Origin: Paraburkholderia domus
Lineage (GTDB): Bacteria > Pseudomonadota > Gammaproteobacteria > Burkholderiales > Burkholderiaceae
NCBI RefSeq assembly: GCF_905220705.1
Contig: NZ_CAJNAT010000035.1
Coordinates: 1 to 64,000, forward strand
DNA: 64,000 bases
Direction of reading: 5' to 3'
The position numbers and the translations under genes were made by a program. This document shows positions 8,307 to 17,009 of the stretch, piece after piece (position 1 is the stretch's first letter; each line of letters starts with the position of its first letter). The notes beneath the pieces are model-generated. The model saw only the letters and a program-made list of their open reading frames with translations. It had not been told where the DNA came from and ran no database searches.

Positions 8307-9629
8307 TTACTTGTCAGTCACCCTCACACACCGAAACCCCGCATACACATACTGATAATGCGGCTGAAACCAGTTGCGAAAAGCCGGTCGCAACATGCAT
8401 TGCGCAGTGCGCGCCGAACCGCCTTTGATCACGTAGTGCTGCCCGTCGAAGAAGTTGGCGGAGTAGCCCGGATAAAACGGAAACGCTTCAAATCCCGGCA
8501 AGGCGTCGAACACCGTGGAGGTCCACTCCCACCCATTGCCGAATTGACCTTCCACCCCGAACGCGCTGACGTTGTCCGGATGCGCGTCGACCGGCTGCGG
8601 ATCCCAGCTTCGAAAATCGAAATTGCCCGACATCGCATGCGGCGCGCCGTGTGCAGCGCGTTGCCATTGCGCTTCACTAGGTAGCGTCTTACCGGCCCAG
8701 CGCGCGTAGGCGCTGGCTTCGGCGTGGCTCACGTAGGCGGGCCAGTCGAGCGGCAGGGGCACTTCGTCGAACATTGTGCGCAGCATCCATGCGCTGTTTT
8801 GATCGCCTGCGGTTTGCCGCGACCAGAAGGCGGGATGCTCGATATGCTCGGCTTCTTTCCAGGCCCAATCCTTGTCCGTCCACCACTTCGGTTCGCGATA
8901 ACCGCCTGCCTCGATGAACTCACGAAACGCGCCGTTCGTCACCATATGGCGGTCGATCTCGAACGCCGGCACGTCAACGCGCATTTCGCCGAACTCGTTA
9001 TCCCAACCAAAACGCCCACTCTCACGCGACATGCCGAGCACCGTTGCGCCAGCCGGCACACTGACCATCGACGACAAAGCCTCACGCGGTTCAGAACGGG
9101 TGAGCACCGGCTCGTGCAACCCGGTGACCTTCTGCGAAAGCGGCAACTGGTGGAGCATGTACGCGAGCGTTTCAGCATGCATCAGCCGATGCTCGATCGC
9201 GACGTTCAGCAACTGCTCGGACGCGTCAGCATGCACGCCCGCGCGGCCGACTCGCGCCGAGTCGCTCAGCGCATCGAGTTCGCGGTCGATCTGCTCGCGG
9301 GCGCGCAACGCGTAGCTGCGCACCGCGTCGAGCGACGGCCAGTCACCCGGTTGATCGGTCGGGAAACCGCCGTCGACAGGATCGATACCGAAAGCGAAGA
9401 GCTGGTCGAGGTGCGGATCGAACGCCGGCAAATCGCACAGGCGTTGATCGAAAAGATTACGATCGAAAGCTTCCAGATGACCTACATAAAACACGATCCG
9501 GTGGCGCTCACGGATCGGCCGGTCATACAGAAACTCGGGTTTGACGATGGAAAACAGCGCGTCAGTCACTTGACGCGCGTCGATCAGACGCTGGACGAGC
9601 GGGTGACGCGGGGCGGGGTCGCGATTCAT
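8307..9629 (-). CDS. EgtB-family iron(II) sulfoxide/selenoxide synthase
   Basis: The product is 440 aa with an N-terminal DinB-like four-helix domain and a C-terminal formylglycine-generating-enzyme-like (FGE-sulfatase) domain. The Fe ligands of EgtB are present: H51 (YVGHLEAFD) and H147/H151 (HRLMHAET). The FGE part has FGVEGQFGNGWEWTSTVFDALPGF and a C-terminal GGSARTA...RPAFRNW. The family joins a sulfur or selenium donor to hercynine using O2. AAGGAG about 10 nt upstream supports the start at 9629. No EgtD methyltransferase and no senB/senC partner is adjacent, so ergothioneine (EgtB) versus selenoneine (SenA) cannot be decided here. Confidence 0.85.
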   Translation of the reverse strand: MNRDPAPRHPLVQRLIDARQVTDALFSIVKPEFLYDRPIRERHRIVFYVGHLEAFDRNLFDQRLCDLPAFDPHLDQLFAFGIDPVDGGFPTDQPGDWPSLDAVRSYALRAREQIDRELDALSDSARVGRAGVHADASEQLLNVAIEHRLMHAETLAYMLHQLPLSQKVTGLHEPVLTRSEPREALSSMVSVPAGATVLGMSRESGRFGWDNEFGEMRVDVPAFEIDRHMVTNGAFREFIEAGGYREPKWWTDKDWAWKEAEHIEHPAFWSRQTAGDQNSAWMLRTMFDEVPLPLDWPAYVSHAEASAYARWAGKTLPSEAQWQRAAHGAPHAMSGNFDFRSWDPQPVDAHPDNVSAFGVEGQFGNGWEWTSTVFDALPGFEAFPFYPGYSANFFDGQHYVIKGGSARTAQCMLRPAFRNWFQPHYQYVYAGFRCVRVTDK

Positions 9630-9760
9630 TTCGCCAAGTCTCCTTGCGGGGGACGGACTAAAGACTGTACCCGCTCGCAGGAGCCATGCCAAGATGAATG
9701 CGTGCTAAAAAACCGGTGAGCGGGGACGTGGCTGCGCGGGCCAGGTCCTGGGCATATGGC

Positions 9761-10555
9761 TTACACCTTCTGCAAGCCTTCCAGATCGACGATCCGGATG
9801 TGTTTGCCTTGTGTGTCAATCAGGCCGCGTTTTTGAAATCTTGACAAGGTGCGGCTCACGGTTTCGAGCGTCATGCCGAGGTAGCTGCCCATATCTTCGC
9901 GTGTCATGCGCAAATTGAATTCCGCGGATGAATAGCCACGTTGCGCGTTGCGCTCCGACACGTCGAGCAGAAATGCCGCCACACGTTCGTCCGCGGAAAG
10001 TGAGCCGAGCACCATCATCTGCCCAGCTTCGCGGACGATCTGTTCGCCCAACAGTTTGTGCAGGCGTTCCTGCATCGAACTAATTTCGCGGCACAGGGAC
10101 TTGAGGGCGGGGTAGGGGACGATACAAACGGTGCTGTCTTCAAGGGCGACGGCGCTGCATGCATGCACGTCTTCGCTGATGCCGTCGAGGCCGAGCGCTT
10201 CGCCGGCGAGGCGCAGTCCGGTGACCTGCTCGCGGCCGTCACGGTGCGCCATGACGGTTTTCATGGAGCCGGAACGTACGGCGTAAATATTGTCGAAGCG
10301 GTCGCCGCTGCGATACAGCGCTTCGCCGCGCTGCACCGAGCGCGCGGTGCAAATCAGCGCTTCGAGTTTCGTGAGTTCGTCGGGCGACAAGCCTTGTGGC
10401 ATGCAGAGCGCCCGCATCGAGCAGCTCGAGCAGCGAGCGGCGGTGCGCGCGGTCGCCCGTGCCGGCGCGGCACGACGGCCGCCACGCGCCGGCGGCGAGG
10501 TCAGAGTGGAATCGGCGGCGCCGGCGGAGCGAGTAACAGCGGTAGGAGTAAGCAT
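9761..10555 (-). CDS. FNR-type Crp/Fnr transcriptional regulator with Fe-S Cys
   Basis: The N-terminal tail (Ala/Arg-rich) carries C42-x2-C45-x5-C51 (CSSCSMRALC). A cyclic-nucleotide-type beta-roll follows, with a further Cys in EDVHACSAV, and then a C-terminal helix-turn-helix with MTREDMGSYLGMTLETVSRTLSRF. This is the FNR layout, in which an oxygen-labile 4Fe-4S cluster controls dimerisation and binding to TTGAT-N4-ATCAA sites. The start is uncertain: 10555 (265 aa) is used, but the frame is open to an ATG at 10603 and neither has a strong ribosome-binding site. The UspA gene next door is a common partner under oxygen limitation. Confidence 0.9.
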   Translation of the reverse strand: MLTPTAVTRSAGAADSTLTSPPARGGRRAAPARATARTAARCSSCSMRALCMPQGLSPDELTKLEALICTARSVQRGEALYRSGDRFDNIYAVRSGSMKTVMAHRDGREQVTGLRLAGEALGLDGISEDVHACSAVALEDSTVCIVPYPALKSLCREISSMQERLHKLLGEQIVREAGQMMVLGSLSADERVAAFLLDVSERNAQRGYSSAEFNLRMTREDMGSYLGMTLETVSRTLSRFQKRGLIDTQGKHIRIVDLEGLQKV

Positions 10556-10813
10556 GTTCTGCAGCCATTTGTAAGAGTAACGACTGATTGTCCCACCGCC
10601 CATGCCCCTCGTTTAGCGACAAAATGACGCGTTCGCGCAGTTAGGCCTCTTGAGCAATGTCACCCTTGCGTTGCTGCTTGTGGTTATGGACTGCTATGCA
10701 TTTCGGCGATGGGGCGCTGCTCCGATTTTGGAGATAGGGCTCCGCGTGTGCTAGCCGCTCCATGGAGCAAGCACACGCAGTTGCAACGTGCGTCGCCATG
10801 CGTTCAGGCGTCT

Positions 10814-11272
10814 TCACGCACCTTGCCCCGCAGCGGACGGGATCAGCAGGACCGGCAAGCTAGCCTGACGCACGCAGCGCTCTGCGACGCTGCCGAGAAT
10901 CAGGCGCTGAAAACCACGCCGGCCATGCGTGCCCATCACCAGCAGATCGGCGTTGAAGTCGGCGGCAGCTTTTAGCACGACCACCGAGACGTCGTCGAGC
11001 GAGGAAGCTTCGCCCACGACGATCTCCCCCTTGACACCCTGCGCCGCCATGGCCAGAGCGAATTCGGCGCCGAGTTCCTTGCCCTCTTCGACCAGGCGGT
11101 TACGCAGAATGGAAGGGTCGTAGCCGGGTGCTTCGAAATACATCGGCGTGTTTTCGACGACGTAGAACGGCTGCAAGACGGCACCGGTGGATTTCGCAAG
11201 CGCGAGCGCTGCTTCGAATGCACGGCGCGAGGTGTGGCTGCCATCGACCGCTACAAGGATGCGTGTGTACAT
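10814..11272 (-). CDS. universal stress protein, UspA family (152 aa)
   Basis: A single Usp domain begins MYTRILVAVDGSHTSRRAFE and ends with the ATP-binding signature G-x2-G-x9-G-S (GTHGRRGFQRLILGS), followed by LPVLLIP. Proteins with this signature usually bind ATP. A GGAG lies about 8 nt before the ATG. It lies upstream of the FNR-type gene on the same strand, separated by more than 200 bp, so it is probably a separate transcript. A role in stationary-phase or low-oxygen survival is an inference from family and neighbour. Confidence 0.93.
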   Translation of the reverse strand: MYTRILVAVDGSHTSRRAFEAALALAKSTGAVLQPFYVVENTPMYFEAPGYDPSILRNRLVEEGKELGAEFALAMAAQGVKGEIVVGEASSLDDVSVVVLKAAADFNADLLVMGTHGRRGFQRLILGSVAERCVRQASLPVLLIPSAAGQGA

Positions 11273-11562
11273 ATCGACTCCGCGTTTGAAGGATTCGGAT
11301 GCCGCGGCCGTTGCGCCCGGCCGGACTCATTGACAATTTATTACCGATGCGAGCTTAAATGATCGCTGAAAAAGATGCAGTCCGTCAGGATGTAAATCAA
11401 ACGCTTGTCAAATTTTGTGATAACGGCGCTTTGCTCGCCGAGCACCGTGCAGCAGGTGTTTGCGGCATTCCTGTCAAGCCATGGTGCATATATCAAATCA
11501 AGATAGGGACAGGTTTGCCTTACAATCAGAACCTACTCAGACAAGCTGCTTCAGCACCGCTG

Positions 11563-12252
11563 ATGAACGAGCGCAAAACGACGGGCTTGCCCGACAAGAT
11601 CTACGGCGACATCCTCAATCGCATTCTTGACGGCGAGTACAAGGAAGGCGAGAGGCTGCCTACCGAGCACGCACTGGCCGAACGTTTTGCGACGTCACGG
11701 CCGACCGTGCGCGAGGCGCTCGCGCGCTTGCGGGCAGACGGGATCATCATGACGCGGCACGGTTCGGGCACCACGGTGGCGCGACGGCCGGACCCGGATG
11801 TGCGCCGCTTCGCGCCGCTCGAAACGCTGTCCGACATCCGCCGTTGCTATGAATTTCGCATCGTGACCGAAGCGGGTGCGGCCGAACAGGCGGCGCTCAA
11901 GGCCGAGGCCGACGACATCGACGCGATCCAGCATGCGTGGGACCAGCTGGAACGCATCATCGAAACTCGGGGCATCGGCGCACAGGACGATTTCATGTTC
12001 CATCTGGCGGTGGCGCGCGCGTCGAAGAACCCGTTTTTTATTACGGTCATGTCGTTTATCGAAGAACAGATTCTGTTCAGCATGAATCTGTCTCGAAATC
12101 TGTCGCTCGTGAAGACGGTGGAGCGGCAGCGGCTCGTGCAGGCCGAACATATGGCCGTGCTCGAGGCAATCCGCCGCAAGGACGGCCCCGCTGCAGGGAA
12201 GGCGATGCGAGCGCACCTTGAGAATGCGCTTGAGCGGATGTTCGGCTCCTGA
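11563..12252 (+). CDS. GntR/FadR-family transcriptional regulator (229 aa)
   Basis: The N-terminal winged helix is seen in KIYGDILNRILDGEYKEGERLPTE...SRPTVREALARLRADGIIMTRHGSGTTV. The all-helical FCD effector domain follows (DIRRCYEFRIVTEAGAAE, DDFMFHLAVARASKNPF, EHMAVLEAIRRKDGPAAGKAMRAHL). FCD domains usually bind organic or sugar acids through a metal. The start at MNERKTTG fits the family; the upstream open extension does not look like protein. It is a candidate regulator of the sugar-acid cluster 2.5 kb downstream, but this is inferred from family only. Confidence 0.9.
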   Translation: MNERKTTGLPDKIYGDILNRILDGEYKEGERLPTEHALAERFATSRPTVREALARLRADGIIMTRHGSGTTVARRPDPDVRRFAPLETLSDIRRCYEFRIVTEAGAAEQAALKAEADDIDAIQHAWDQLERIIETRGIGAQDDFMFHLAVARASKNPFFITVMSFIEEQILFSMNLSRNLSLVKTVERQRLVQAEHMAVLEAIRRKDGPAAGKAMRAHLENALERMFGS

Positions 12253-12411
12253 TATCCCGCGCGTCCCCATCTCGGGCCGCAAATACCAGGCAACCGCTGA
12301 CAGTCCGCCACAACCGCGCGACCCCCGCCGGTCCTCAGCAACCGGTCGGCCGCAATCGCGCAACTGCGAGCGCGATTGCAACCTTGGCCAGGCCACAATC
12401 GCTTCCGGGCT

Positions 12412-13005
12412 TCAGGCGGCAACAGCCATTGGTCCGAACAGGGCGGTGCGGGTCTTCGGACTGACCGCGATATCCAGCGCCACGGCCCGTTCCACGCCGA
12501 TCTGCAGGGGCGACCCGAGCCGGCTGATGTCGATCCCGGTCTTGCGCAGCAGGCGTTCGATCGGCGTGGTGGTCACCGTGACGTAACGCGTGATGCCCAT
12601 CCGGTCGGCGAACGTCACGAGCTCATGAATCGCCTGCATCGTCAGGTCGGCAAAGCCAAACGACTGCTCCTCGCCGCCGGTTTCGATCGCGAACCGGCTC
12701 AATTCCCAGATATGCAGGCCGACTGGCGCATCCGCGCCATGCAGCAATTGCGGGAAGGTGTCCTTCAGCATGTTCGGCCCCTCCGTCGGCATCAGGCGCC
12801 AACAGCCACGCACGTGCCGATCATCGCCCTGAATCAGCATGTAGTGCGGCCCGAGGGCGTCATAGCCGTCGATCTCCATGCCAGCGATGGTCGGGATGTC
12901 CCACCCGAGCCGCCCGTGAAACACCCGAGCCCGCAGGCGATACATCTCATTGATGTCCGCGTTGTCGAATTCTTGCCGCATTCCAATCCGGATCGCTGTT
13001 TGCAT
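12412..13005 (-). CDS. braI: acyl-homoserine-lactone synthase, BraI type
   Basis: The 197-aa LuxI-family protein has the conserved residues in RARVFHGRLGWDIP, GMEIDGYDALGPHY, GCWRLMPTEGPNML and WELSRFAIE. It makes an acyl-homoserine lactone from S-adenosylmethionine and an acyl-ACP. Together with the divergent rsaL and the luxR-type gene beyond it, the locus matches the braI-rsaL-braR system of plant-associated Paraburkholderia, whose signal is 3-oxo-C14-HSL; product identity here is inferred from that match. CAGGAGA lies 5-6 nt before the ATG. A lux-type box sits about 68 bp upstream. Confidence 0.93.
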   Translation of the reverse strand: MQTAIRIGMRQEFDNADINEMYRLRARVFHGRLGWDIPTIAGMEIDGYDALGPHYMLIQGDDRHVRGCWRLMPTEGPNMLKDTFPQLLHGADAPVGLHIWELSRFAIETGGEEQSFGFADLTMQAIHELVTFADRMGITRYVTVTTTPIERLLRKTGIDISRLGSPLQIGVERAVALDIAVSPKTRTALFGPMAVAA

Positions 13006-13073
13006 GACGTTCTCCTGAACGTGTTGGGATACCCAATACGCAAGGAAACTTATGCATTTTGAATCGTTCTGCC

Positions 13074-13093
13074 ACCTACCTACCTGGATAGGT
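13074..13093. promoter_or_regulatory. lux-type box between braI and rsaL
   Basis: The 20-bp element has ACCTA and TAGGT arms and the CT-N12-AG spacing of las/lux boxes. It lies about 68 bp from both start codons, midway between the divergent genes, and is a likely BraR (and RsaL) target. Confidence 0.7.
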
Positions 13094-13160
13094 GTGCATG
13101 CTTATCGGATAACGCAGAATTCGAGATAAGCCTCAGCCCTCAACCGACGGGACACAAACA

Positions 13161-13478
13161 ATGGAACTTCTCGAAAACCACTGGCAAGCGCAACCCTCGG
13201 TCCAAACCCGCCCGGCAGAGCCGTCATCGGCGGTGGATCGCGTCCTGATCATTGGCTACCGCAAGAAGAAGAAAGAGAGCCAGCGCCGCTTCTGGGCACG
13301 CTTTGGCGTGACGCAGTCGCGTGGCAGCCGGTTCGAATCGGGGGCCGAAATTCCGGCACCGGTGTCGATCCTGCTGGGCCTCTACTTCACTAAAACCGTT
13401 TCCGACGCAGATCTGGGCCGGGCCGAGCGGGTGCTGTTCAGCCGCGACGCTGCCGCCTTGCTCAACCCGGGTCAATAA
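13161..13478 (+). CDS. rsaL: RsaL-like quorum-sensing repressor (105 aa)
   Basis: The central part VLIIGYRKKKKESQRRFWARFGVTQSRGSRFESGAEIPAPVSILLGLY is the HTH core of RsaL-type proteins. These repress the linked luxI gene and give signal homeostasis, as in Pseudomonas las and Paraburkholderia bra loci. It is divergent from braI and convergent with braR, overlapping the braR 3' end by 17 bp. A weak GACGGGAC precedes the ATG. The position between braI and braR is the usual one. Confidence 0.88.
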   Translation: MELLENHWQAQPSVQTRPAEPSSAVDRVLIIGYRKKKKESQRRFWARFGVTQSRGSRFESGAEIPAPVSILLGLYFTKTVSDADLGRAERVLFSRDAAALLNPGQ

Positions 13479-14190
13479 GCCCCAACTGCGCGGCGATCAC
13501 GGCCGCCGCGCGCCGCGAATTCACACCGAATTTTGTCCTGATGTTCTTCATGTGGAAGTTCACCACGGCTTCCGAACAGCTCAGGATATGGGAGATTTCC
13601 CAGGTGGATTTGCCGCGCGCGGTCCATTTCAGACATTCGCGTTCGCGTGGCGTGAGTTTCGGTAATAAAGTCTGAGCGTGCGTATTCAAATGGCGCTGAC
13701 TGGTATCAATTACCAGATCGCGCAATAACACTAGATTCGGCAATGCAACGTTGACATGACGCCAGAATTCATCGGTCGGATTGCTGTCGTTGACGAAGCA
13801 CATCATGCCGGCTTCCTGGTTTGGCCCATGAATCGGCAACGTCACACCGGAACGCAGACCATGTGAGCGGGCTTCCTCGTACATCGCCTGTTGCGGTGCG
13901 GTCGTAAAAATGTCCGGCGACCAGATGAGTGGCGTGGCGCGCGTCGCGCAATGCGAGACAGTCGGGTCGATATGCACGAGTCCCTGCTCGTCGTAGGTGC
14001 GCCGCCACGTCGGCGCGTAGGTGCTGCGCACATAGGCGTCTTCAAGGCGAATCGTCGGGCGCGGCAGCATGGCGATCAAAATCCTGTCGAACCCCCACGT
14101 CTCGGCAAGACCCGCGATTGCACTGAACCATTCCGCTTCGTCCGCGGCGTTCAGTAGCGGTGCCATTTCCTCGATAAAATGTAGCGACAA
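13462..14190 (-). CDS. braR: LuxR-family AHL-responsive regulator, BraR type
   Basis: The 242-aa protein has an N-terminal autoinducer-binding domain (conserved Trp, Tyr and Asp in WRRTYDEQGLVHIDPTV and GVTLPIHGPNQEAGMMCF). A C-terminal GerE-type HTH follows (LTPRERECLKWTARGKSTWEISHILSCSEAVVNFHMKNI). It should activate braI when bound to long-chain AHL. A 541-bp non-coding region precedes it, long enough for complex regulation. Its 3' end overlaps that of rsaL on the opposite strand, so transcription through the overlap could interfere. Confidence 0.92.
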   Translation of the reverse strand: MSLHFIEEMAPLLNAADEAEWFSAIAGLAETWGFDRILIAMLPRPTIRLEDAYVRSTYAPTWRRTYDEQGLVHIDPTVSHCATRATPLIWSPDIFTTAPQQAMYEEARSHGLRSGVTLPIHGPNQEAGMMCFVNDSNPTDEFWRHVNVALPNLVLLRDLVIDTSQRHLNTHAQTLLPKLTPRERECLKWTARGKSTWEISHILSCSEAVVNFHMKNIRTKFGVNSRRAAAVIAAQLGLIDPG

Positions 14191-14731
14191 TTTGGTTCTC
14201 TCAGACTCGCAAACGTCTCGTTGCGGTTAATAGCGGTAAGGTAACCCGCCTGGCTGTTTTTATCTTCACAATCTATCACTAAAAATTATTTCGCAGGCCG
14301 AGGGCGATATCTAAAGAAGCGGCCCAGCGCTGGTTCTGCAAAGAAGCGAACGAGTTACTCCTTATATCGGATTTCTTTGACCTGGTTAACATTTACGGGT
14401 CGATAAAGTGGGTAATTTTCTCGTAGTGGCGTTTTTATGCTTTTGGTCGGCAACATTATTGTCAAACCAATTCGAATGACGATGCACGTCGGAATTCAGG
14501 AAAAACGACTCTGATTGCCAAACTGGCAATTCCACTTAGCTCTCCCGCCATTCACCAACACCCGCCTGCCGCGCTATTGTCATACAAAAGCGCGGCGCCA
14601 CACTTTGCCAACTTCGCCCTCGCATCGATTTCGGTTCGAGGTTGCACCGTGACATCTGCGGTCAAGTTGTTTGACGACATTGCGAGCCCGGTGCTACCTT
14701 GAACATCCAGTCCTGGTGCGTTTGAGGCGTC
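14191..14731. other. 541-bp AT-richer intergenic region
   Basis: It separates the divergent braR and the aldolase gene and must hold both promoters. It is visibly more AT-rich than its neighbours. It contains the 14514-14530 inverted repeat and, at about 14663-14677, GTCAA/TTGAC arms. Confidence 0.6.
14514..14530. promoter_or_regulatory. operator-like inverted repeat ATTGCCA-N3-TGGCAAT
   Basis: Perfect 7-bp arms separated by AAC, about 200 bp upstream of the aldolase gene. The form is that of a dimeric regulator site; the regulator is unknown. Confidence 0.5.
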
Positions 14732-15673
14732 ATGAACGAATCCCCGATCCTCGTTAGCGAGTTCGCCGCTTCGGTCATGGCTGTGCCGCCGCTTGCGCGC
14801 CGCGCCGATTACACGCTGGATGCCGCTGAAAATCGCGCGTTGATCCGGCACATCGAGGCTGGCGGCGTGCGCACCCTGCTGTACGGCGGCAATGCGAACC
14901 TCTATCACGTGGCCGTCAGCGAGTATCGGGCATTGCTGGATCTGCTGGCCGACGCTGCGAGCGCGGGCACGCGCGTGATTCCGGCAATTGGCCCGGACTA
15001 CGGAAAAATGCTCGATCAGGCTCGCATCCTGGCGCAGACCCGCTACCGTACCGCGATGGTGTTGCCGCTGAGCGGTTTTACGACGTCCGAAGGGGTGGAG
15101 GCGGGGCTCACACGCATCGTCGATGCGGCGGGCATCCCGCTCACGCTGTACATCAAGAACGAAAACTATGTGGAGCTCGACACGCTCGCGCGATTGATCG
15201 AGCGCGGCACGCTGCTGGCCGTCAAATACGCGATCGTCCGCGACAATCCTGCCGAAGATCCTTATCTGCGCCGCCTGCTGCAATTCGTGCCTGCGGCCAA
15301 GGTGGTCTCGGGCATGGGCGAGCGGCCTGCGCTCGTCCATCTGCGCGAGTTCGGTCTTGCTGCATGGACGACGGGGGCGGGATGTATTGCGCCGCGCATG
15401 GTTATGGCTCTGCTGAAAGCCGTCAGGACCGGCGATACAGACACGGCGCAGCGTCTTCATGACGCTTTCATGCCGCTCGAAACCCTGCGCGACGAAATTT
15501 CGCTGATCCGCGTGCTGCACGACGCGCTCACGTTCTCGAAGATTGCCGACATGGGGCCAATCCTGCCGCTACTCAGTTCGACGCCGCCCGAACATCATGC
15601 GAAGATCGATCATGCGACGCAGGTCCTGCTTACCCTGGAGCGTCAGTTCGCGCAGAAGCCCGCGTTGCATTGA
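14732..15673 (+). CDS. dihydrodipicolinate synthase-family aldolase/dehydratase (313 aa)
   Basis: This is a DapA-superfamily TIM barrel with the Schiff-base Lys165 (LLAVKYAI) and the general-base Tyr140 (LTLYIKNENY). The phosphate-like loop is YGGNANLYH. Members of this branch cleave or dehydrate 2-keto-3-deoxy sugar acids. A lactonase follows, with an IlvD/Edd dehydratase further down. The expected order is therefore lactone to aldonate to 2-keto-3-deoxy-aldonate, with this enzyme acting last. The exact sugar (pentonate, galactonate or other) cannot be read from the sequence. Confidence 0.88.
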   Translation: MNESPILVSEFAASVMAVPPLARRADYTLDAAENRALIRHIEAGGVRTLLYGGNANLYHVAVSEYRALLDLLADAASAGTRVIPAIGPDYGKMLDQARILAQTRYRTAMVLPLSGFTTSEGVEAGLTRIVDAAGIPLTLYIKNENYVELDTLARLIERGTLLAVKYAIVRDNPAEDPYLRRLLQFVPAAKVVSGMGERPALVHLREFGLAAWTTGAGCIAPRMVMALLKAVRTGDTDTAQRLHDAFMPLETLRDEISLIRVLHDALTFSKIADMGPILPLLSSTPPEHHAKIDHATQVLLTLERQFAQKPALH

Positions 15674-15780
15674 CGTCGCCTTTGTGTCGAAAGCGGGCGC
15701 TTACGCCGCGCGCGGCATGCAGGGTGCACCACGCTTCGTGCCTGCATTCCTCATCAACTTTCCTTACCCAAAGCCTACGC

Positions 15781-16725
15781 ATGACCGACACCAGCCGACG
15801 CTATCCCGATCCTTCCATTCGCATTCTCGATCCGCGCTTCAAATCGCTGATCCTGGCGTCCGCTTCCGTGGAGTGTTTGTATCAGGGCGCGCGCTGGTCG
15901 GAAGGGCCGGTCTGGTTCGGCGACGGCCGCTATCTGCTATGGAGCGACATTCCCAACGACCGCATCCTGCGCTGGGACGAAACCAGCGGTGCGGTGACCA
16001 CGTTTCGCCAGTCGTCGAACAATGCGAACGGTCATACGCGCGACCGCCAGGGCCGCCTCGTGACCTGCGAGCACCTGACGCGGCGCGTCACGCGCACCGA
16101 GTACGACGGCTCGATGACCGTGCTCGCCGACCGTTATCGCGGCAAGCGCTTCAATTCGCCGAATGACGTGATCGTGAAGTCGGACGGTTCGATCTGGTTC
16201 AGCGATCCGACCTTCGGCATCGACAGCTTTTACGAGGGCGAGCGGCAGGAGTCGGAACTGCCTGCGTGCGTGTACCGCATCGACGGGCAATCCGGCGAAG
16301 TGACGGTGGTCGCCGACGACGTGCTGGGCCCGAACGGCCTTGCGTTTTCACCGGACGAGTCGGTGCTGTATATCGTCGAATCGCGTGGCGTGCCGCGCAA
16401 GATTCGCGCGTTCGATGTCGACGTCAGTGGCGACAGCGCCGTGCTGTCGAACAACCGTGTGCTGATCGACGCCGGCCCGGGCACGCCGGACGGCTTTCGC
16501 GTCGACACTCACGGCAATCTTTGGTGCGGCTGGGGCATGGGCACCGACGAACTCGACGGCGTACGCGTCTTCACGCCGCAAGGCGAGCCAATCGGCCATA
16601 TTGCGTTGCCGGAGCGCTGCGCGAACGTGTGTTTCGGCGGACGCCATCGCAACCGGTTGTTCATGGCGGCAAGCCACGGCTTGTATTCTCTGTTTGTGAA
16701 CACGCAGGGTGTCCAGGGCGGCTAA
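15781..16725 (+). CDS. SMP-30/gluconolactonase family lactonase (314 aa)
   Basis: This is a six-bladed beta-propeller of the SMP-30/gluconolaconase/LRE family. Visible landmarks are EGPVWFGDGRYLLWSDIPNDRILRW, FNSPNDVIVKSDGSIWFSDPTFG and LGPNGLAFSPDESVLYI. Conserved Glu, Asn and Asp at these places bind the catalytic divalent metal. It hydrolyses sugar lactones to aldonic acids. The start MTDTSRR is preferred over upstream in-frame codons, which read as non-protein. The gene lies 107 bp after the aldolase and probably shares its transcript. Confidence 0.92.
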   Translation: MTDTSRRYPDPSIRILDPRFKSLILASASVECLYQGARWSEGPVWFGDGRYLLWSDIPNDRILRWDETSGAVTTFRQSSNNANGHTRDRQGRLVTCEHLTRRVTRTEYDGSMTVLADRYRGKRFNSPNDVIVKSDGSIWFSDPTFGIDSFYEGERQESELPACVYRIDGQSGEVTVVADDVLGPNGLAFSPDESVLYIVESRGVPRKIRAFDVDVSGDSAVLSNNRVLIDAGPGTPDGFRVDTHGNLWCGWGMGTDELDGVRVFTPQGEPIGHIALPERCANVCFGGRHRNRLFMAASHGLYSLFVNTQGVQGG

Positions 16726-16745
16726 GTGCGCGAGAAATGCGCACT
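16725..16745 (+). terminator. possible hairpin after the lactonase gene
   Basis: AGTGCGC/GCGCACT arms with a 7-nt loop directly follow the stop codon. There is no T-run, so termination would be weak. Confidence 0.35.
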
Positions 16746-16838
16746 AGCGAATGCGCTGCCCAGATGAGGGTTGCCTGACAAGCTGCTACTCGACCTGATT
16801 GCCGACTCCGGGTTTGCCCTCGGATAAAGCGCGTAAAC

Positions 16839-16861
16839 CATTGAATCACATGGATTCAATG
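16839..16861. promoter_or_regulatory. 23-bp operator-like palindrome
   Basis: Perfect 9-bp arms CATTGAATC and GATTCAATG enclose ACATG. It lies about 46 bp upstream of the predicted -35 of the ABC transporter promoter. Such a perfect long palindrome is typical of an operator or activator site. The regulator is unknown. Confidence 0.65.
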
Positions 16862-16907
16862 CCAGAGTAGCCAATTTCCTGAGCAAAGCGCCGTGGCGAG
16901 TATTTGC

Positions 16908-16937
16908 TTGACATCGGCAGTTCCGCTTCGCTATGTT
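16908..16937 (+). promoter_or_regulatory. sigma70-type promoter for the ABC transporter operon
   Basis: TTGACA at 16908-16913 and TATGTT at 16932-16937 with an 18-bp spacer, about 73 bp before the binding-protein start. Confidence 0.6.
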
Positions 16938-17009
16938 CCATTGGTAGACAGACACCGCCAGCAGCGCATTTGACCGGCGGACTTCCATACAAAGAAGCGA
17001 GGAGACGCA

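Noticed and set aside
8724..9719. Plus-strand open frame of 331 codons over the EgtB-like gene
   Set aside because: No recognisable domain, and it opposes a gene with conserved iron ligands and a good ribosome-binding site.
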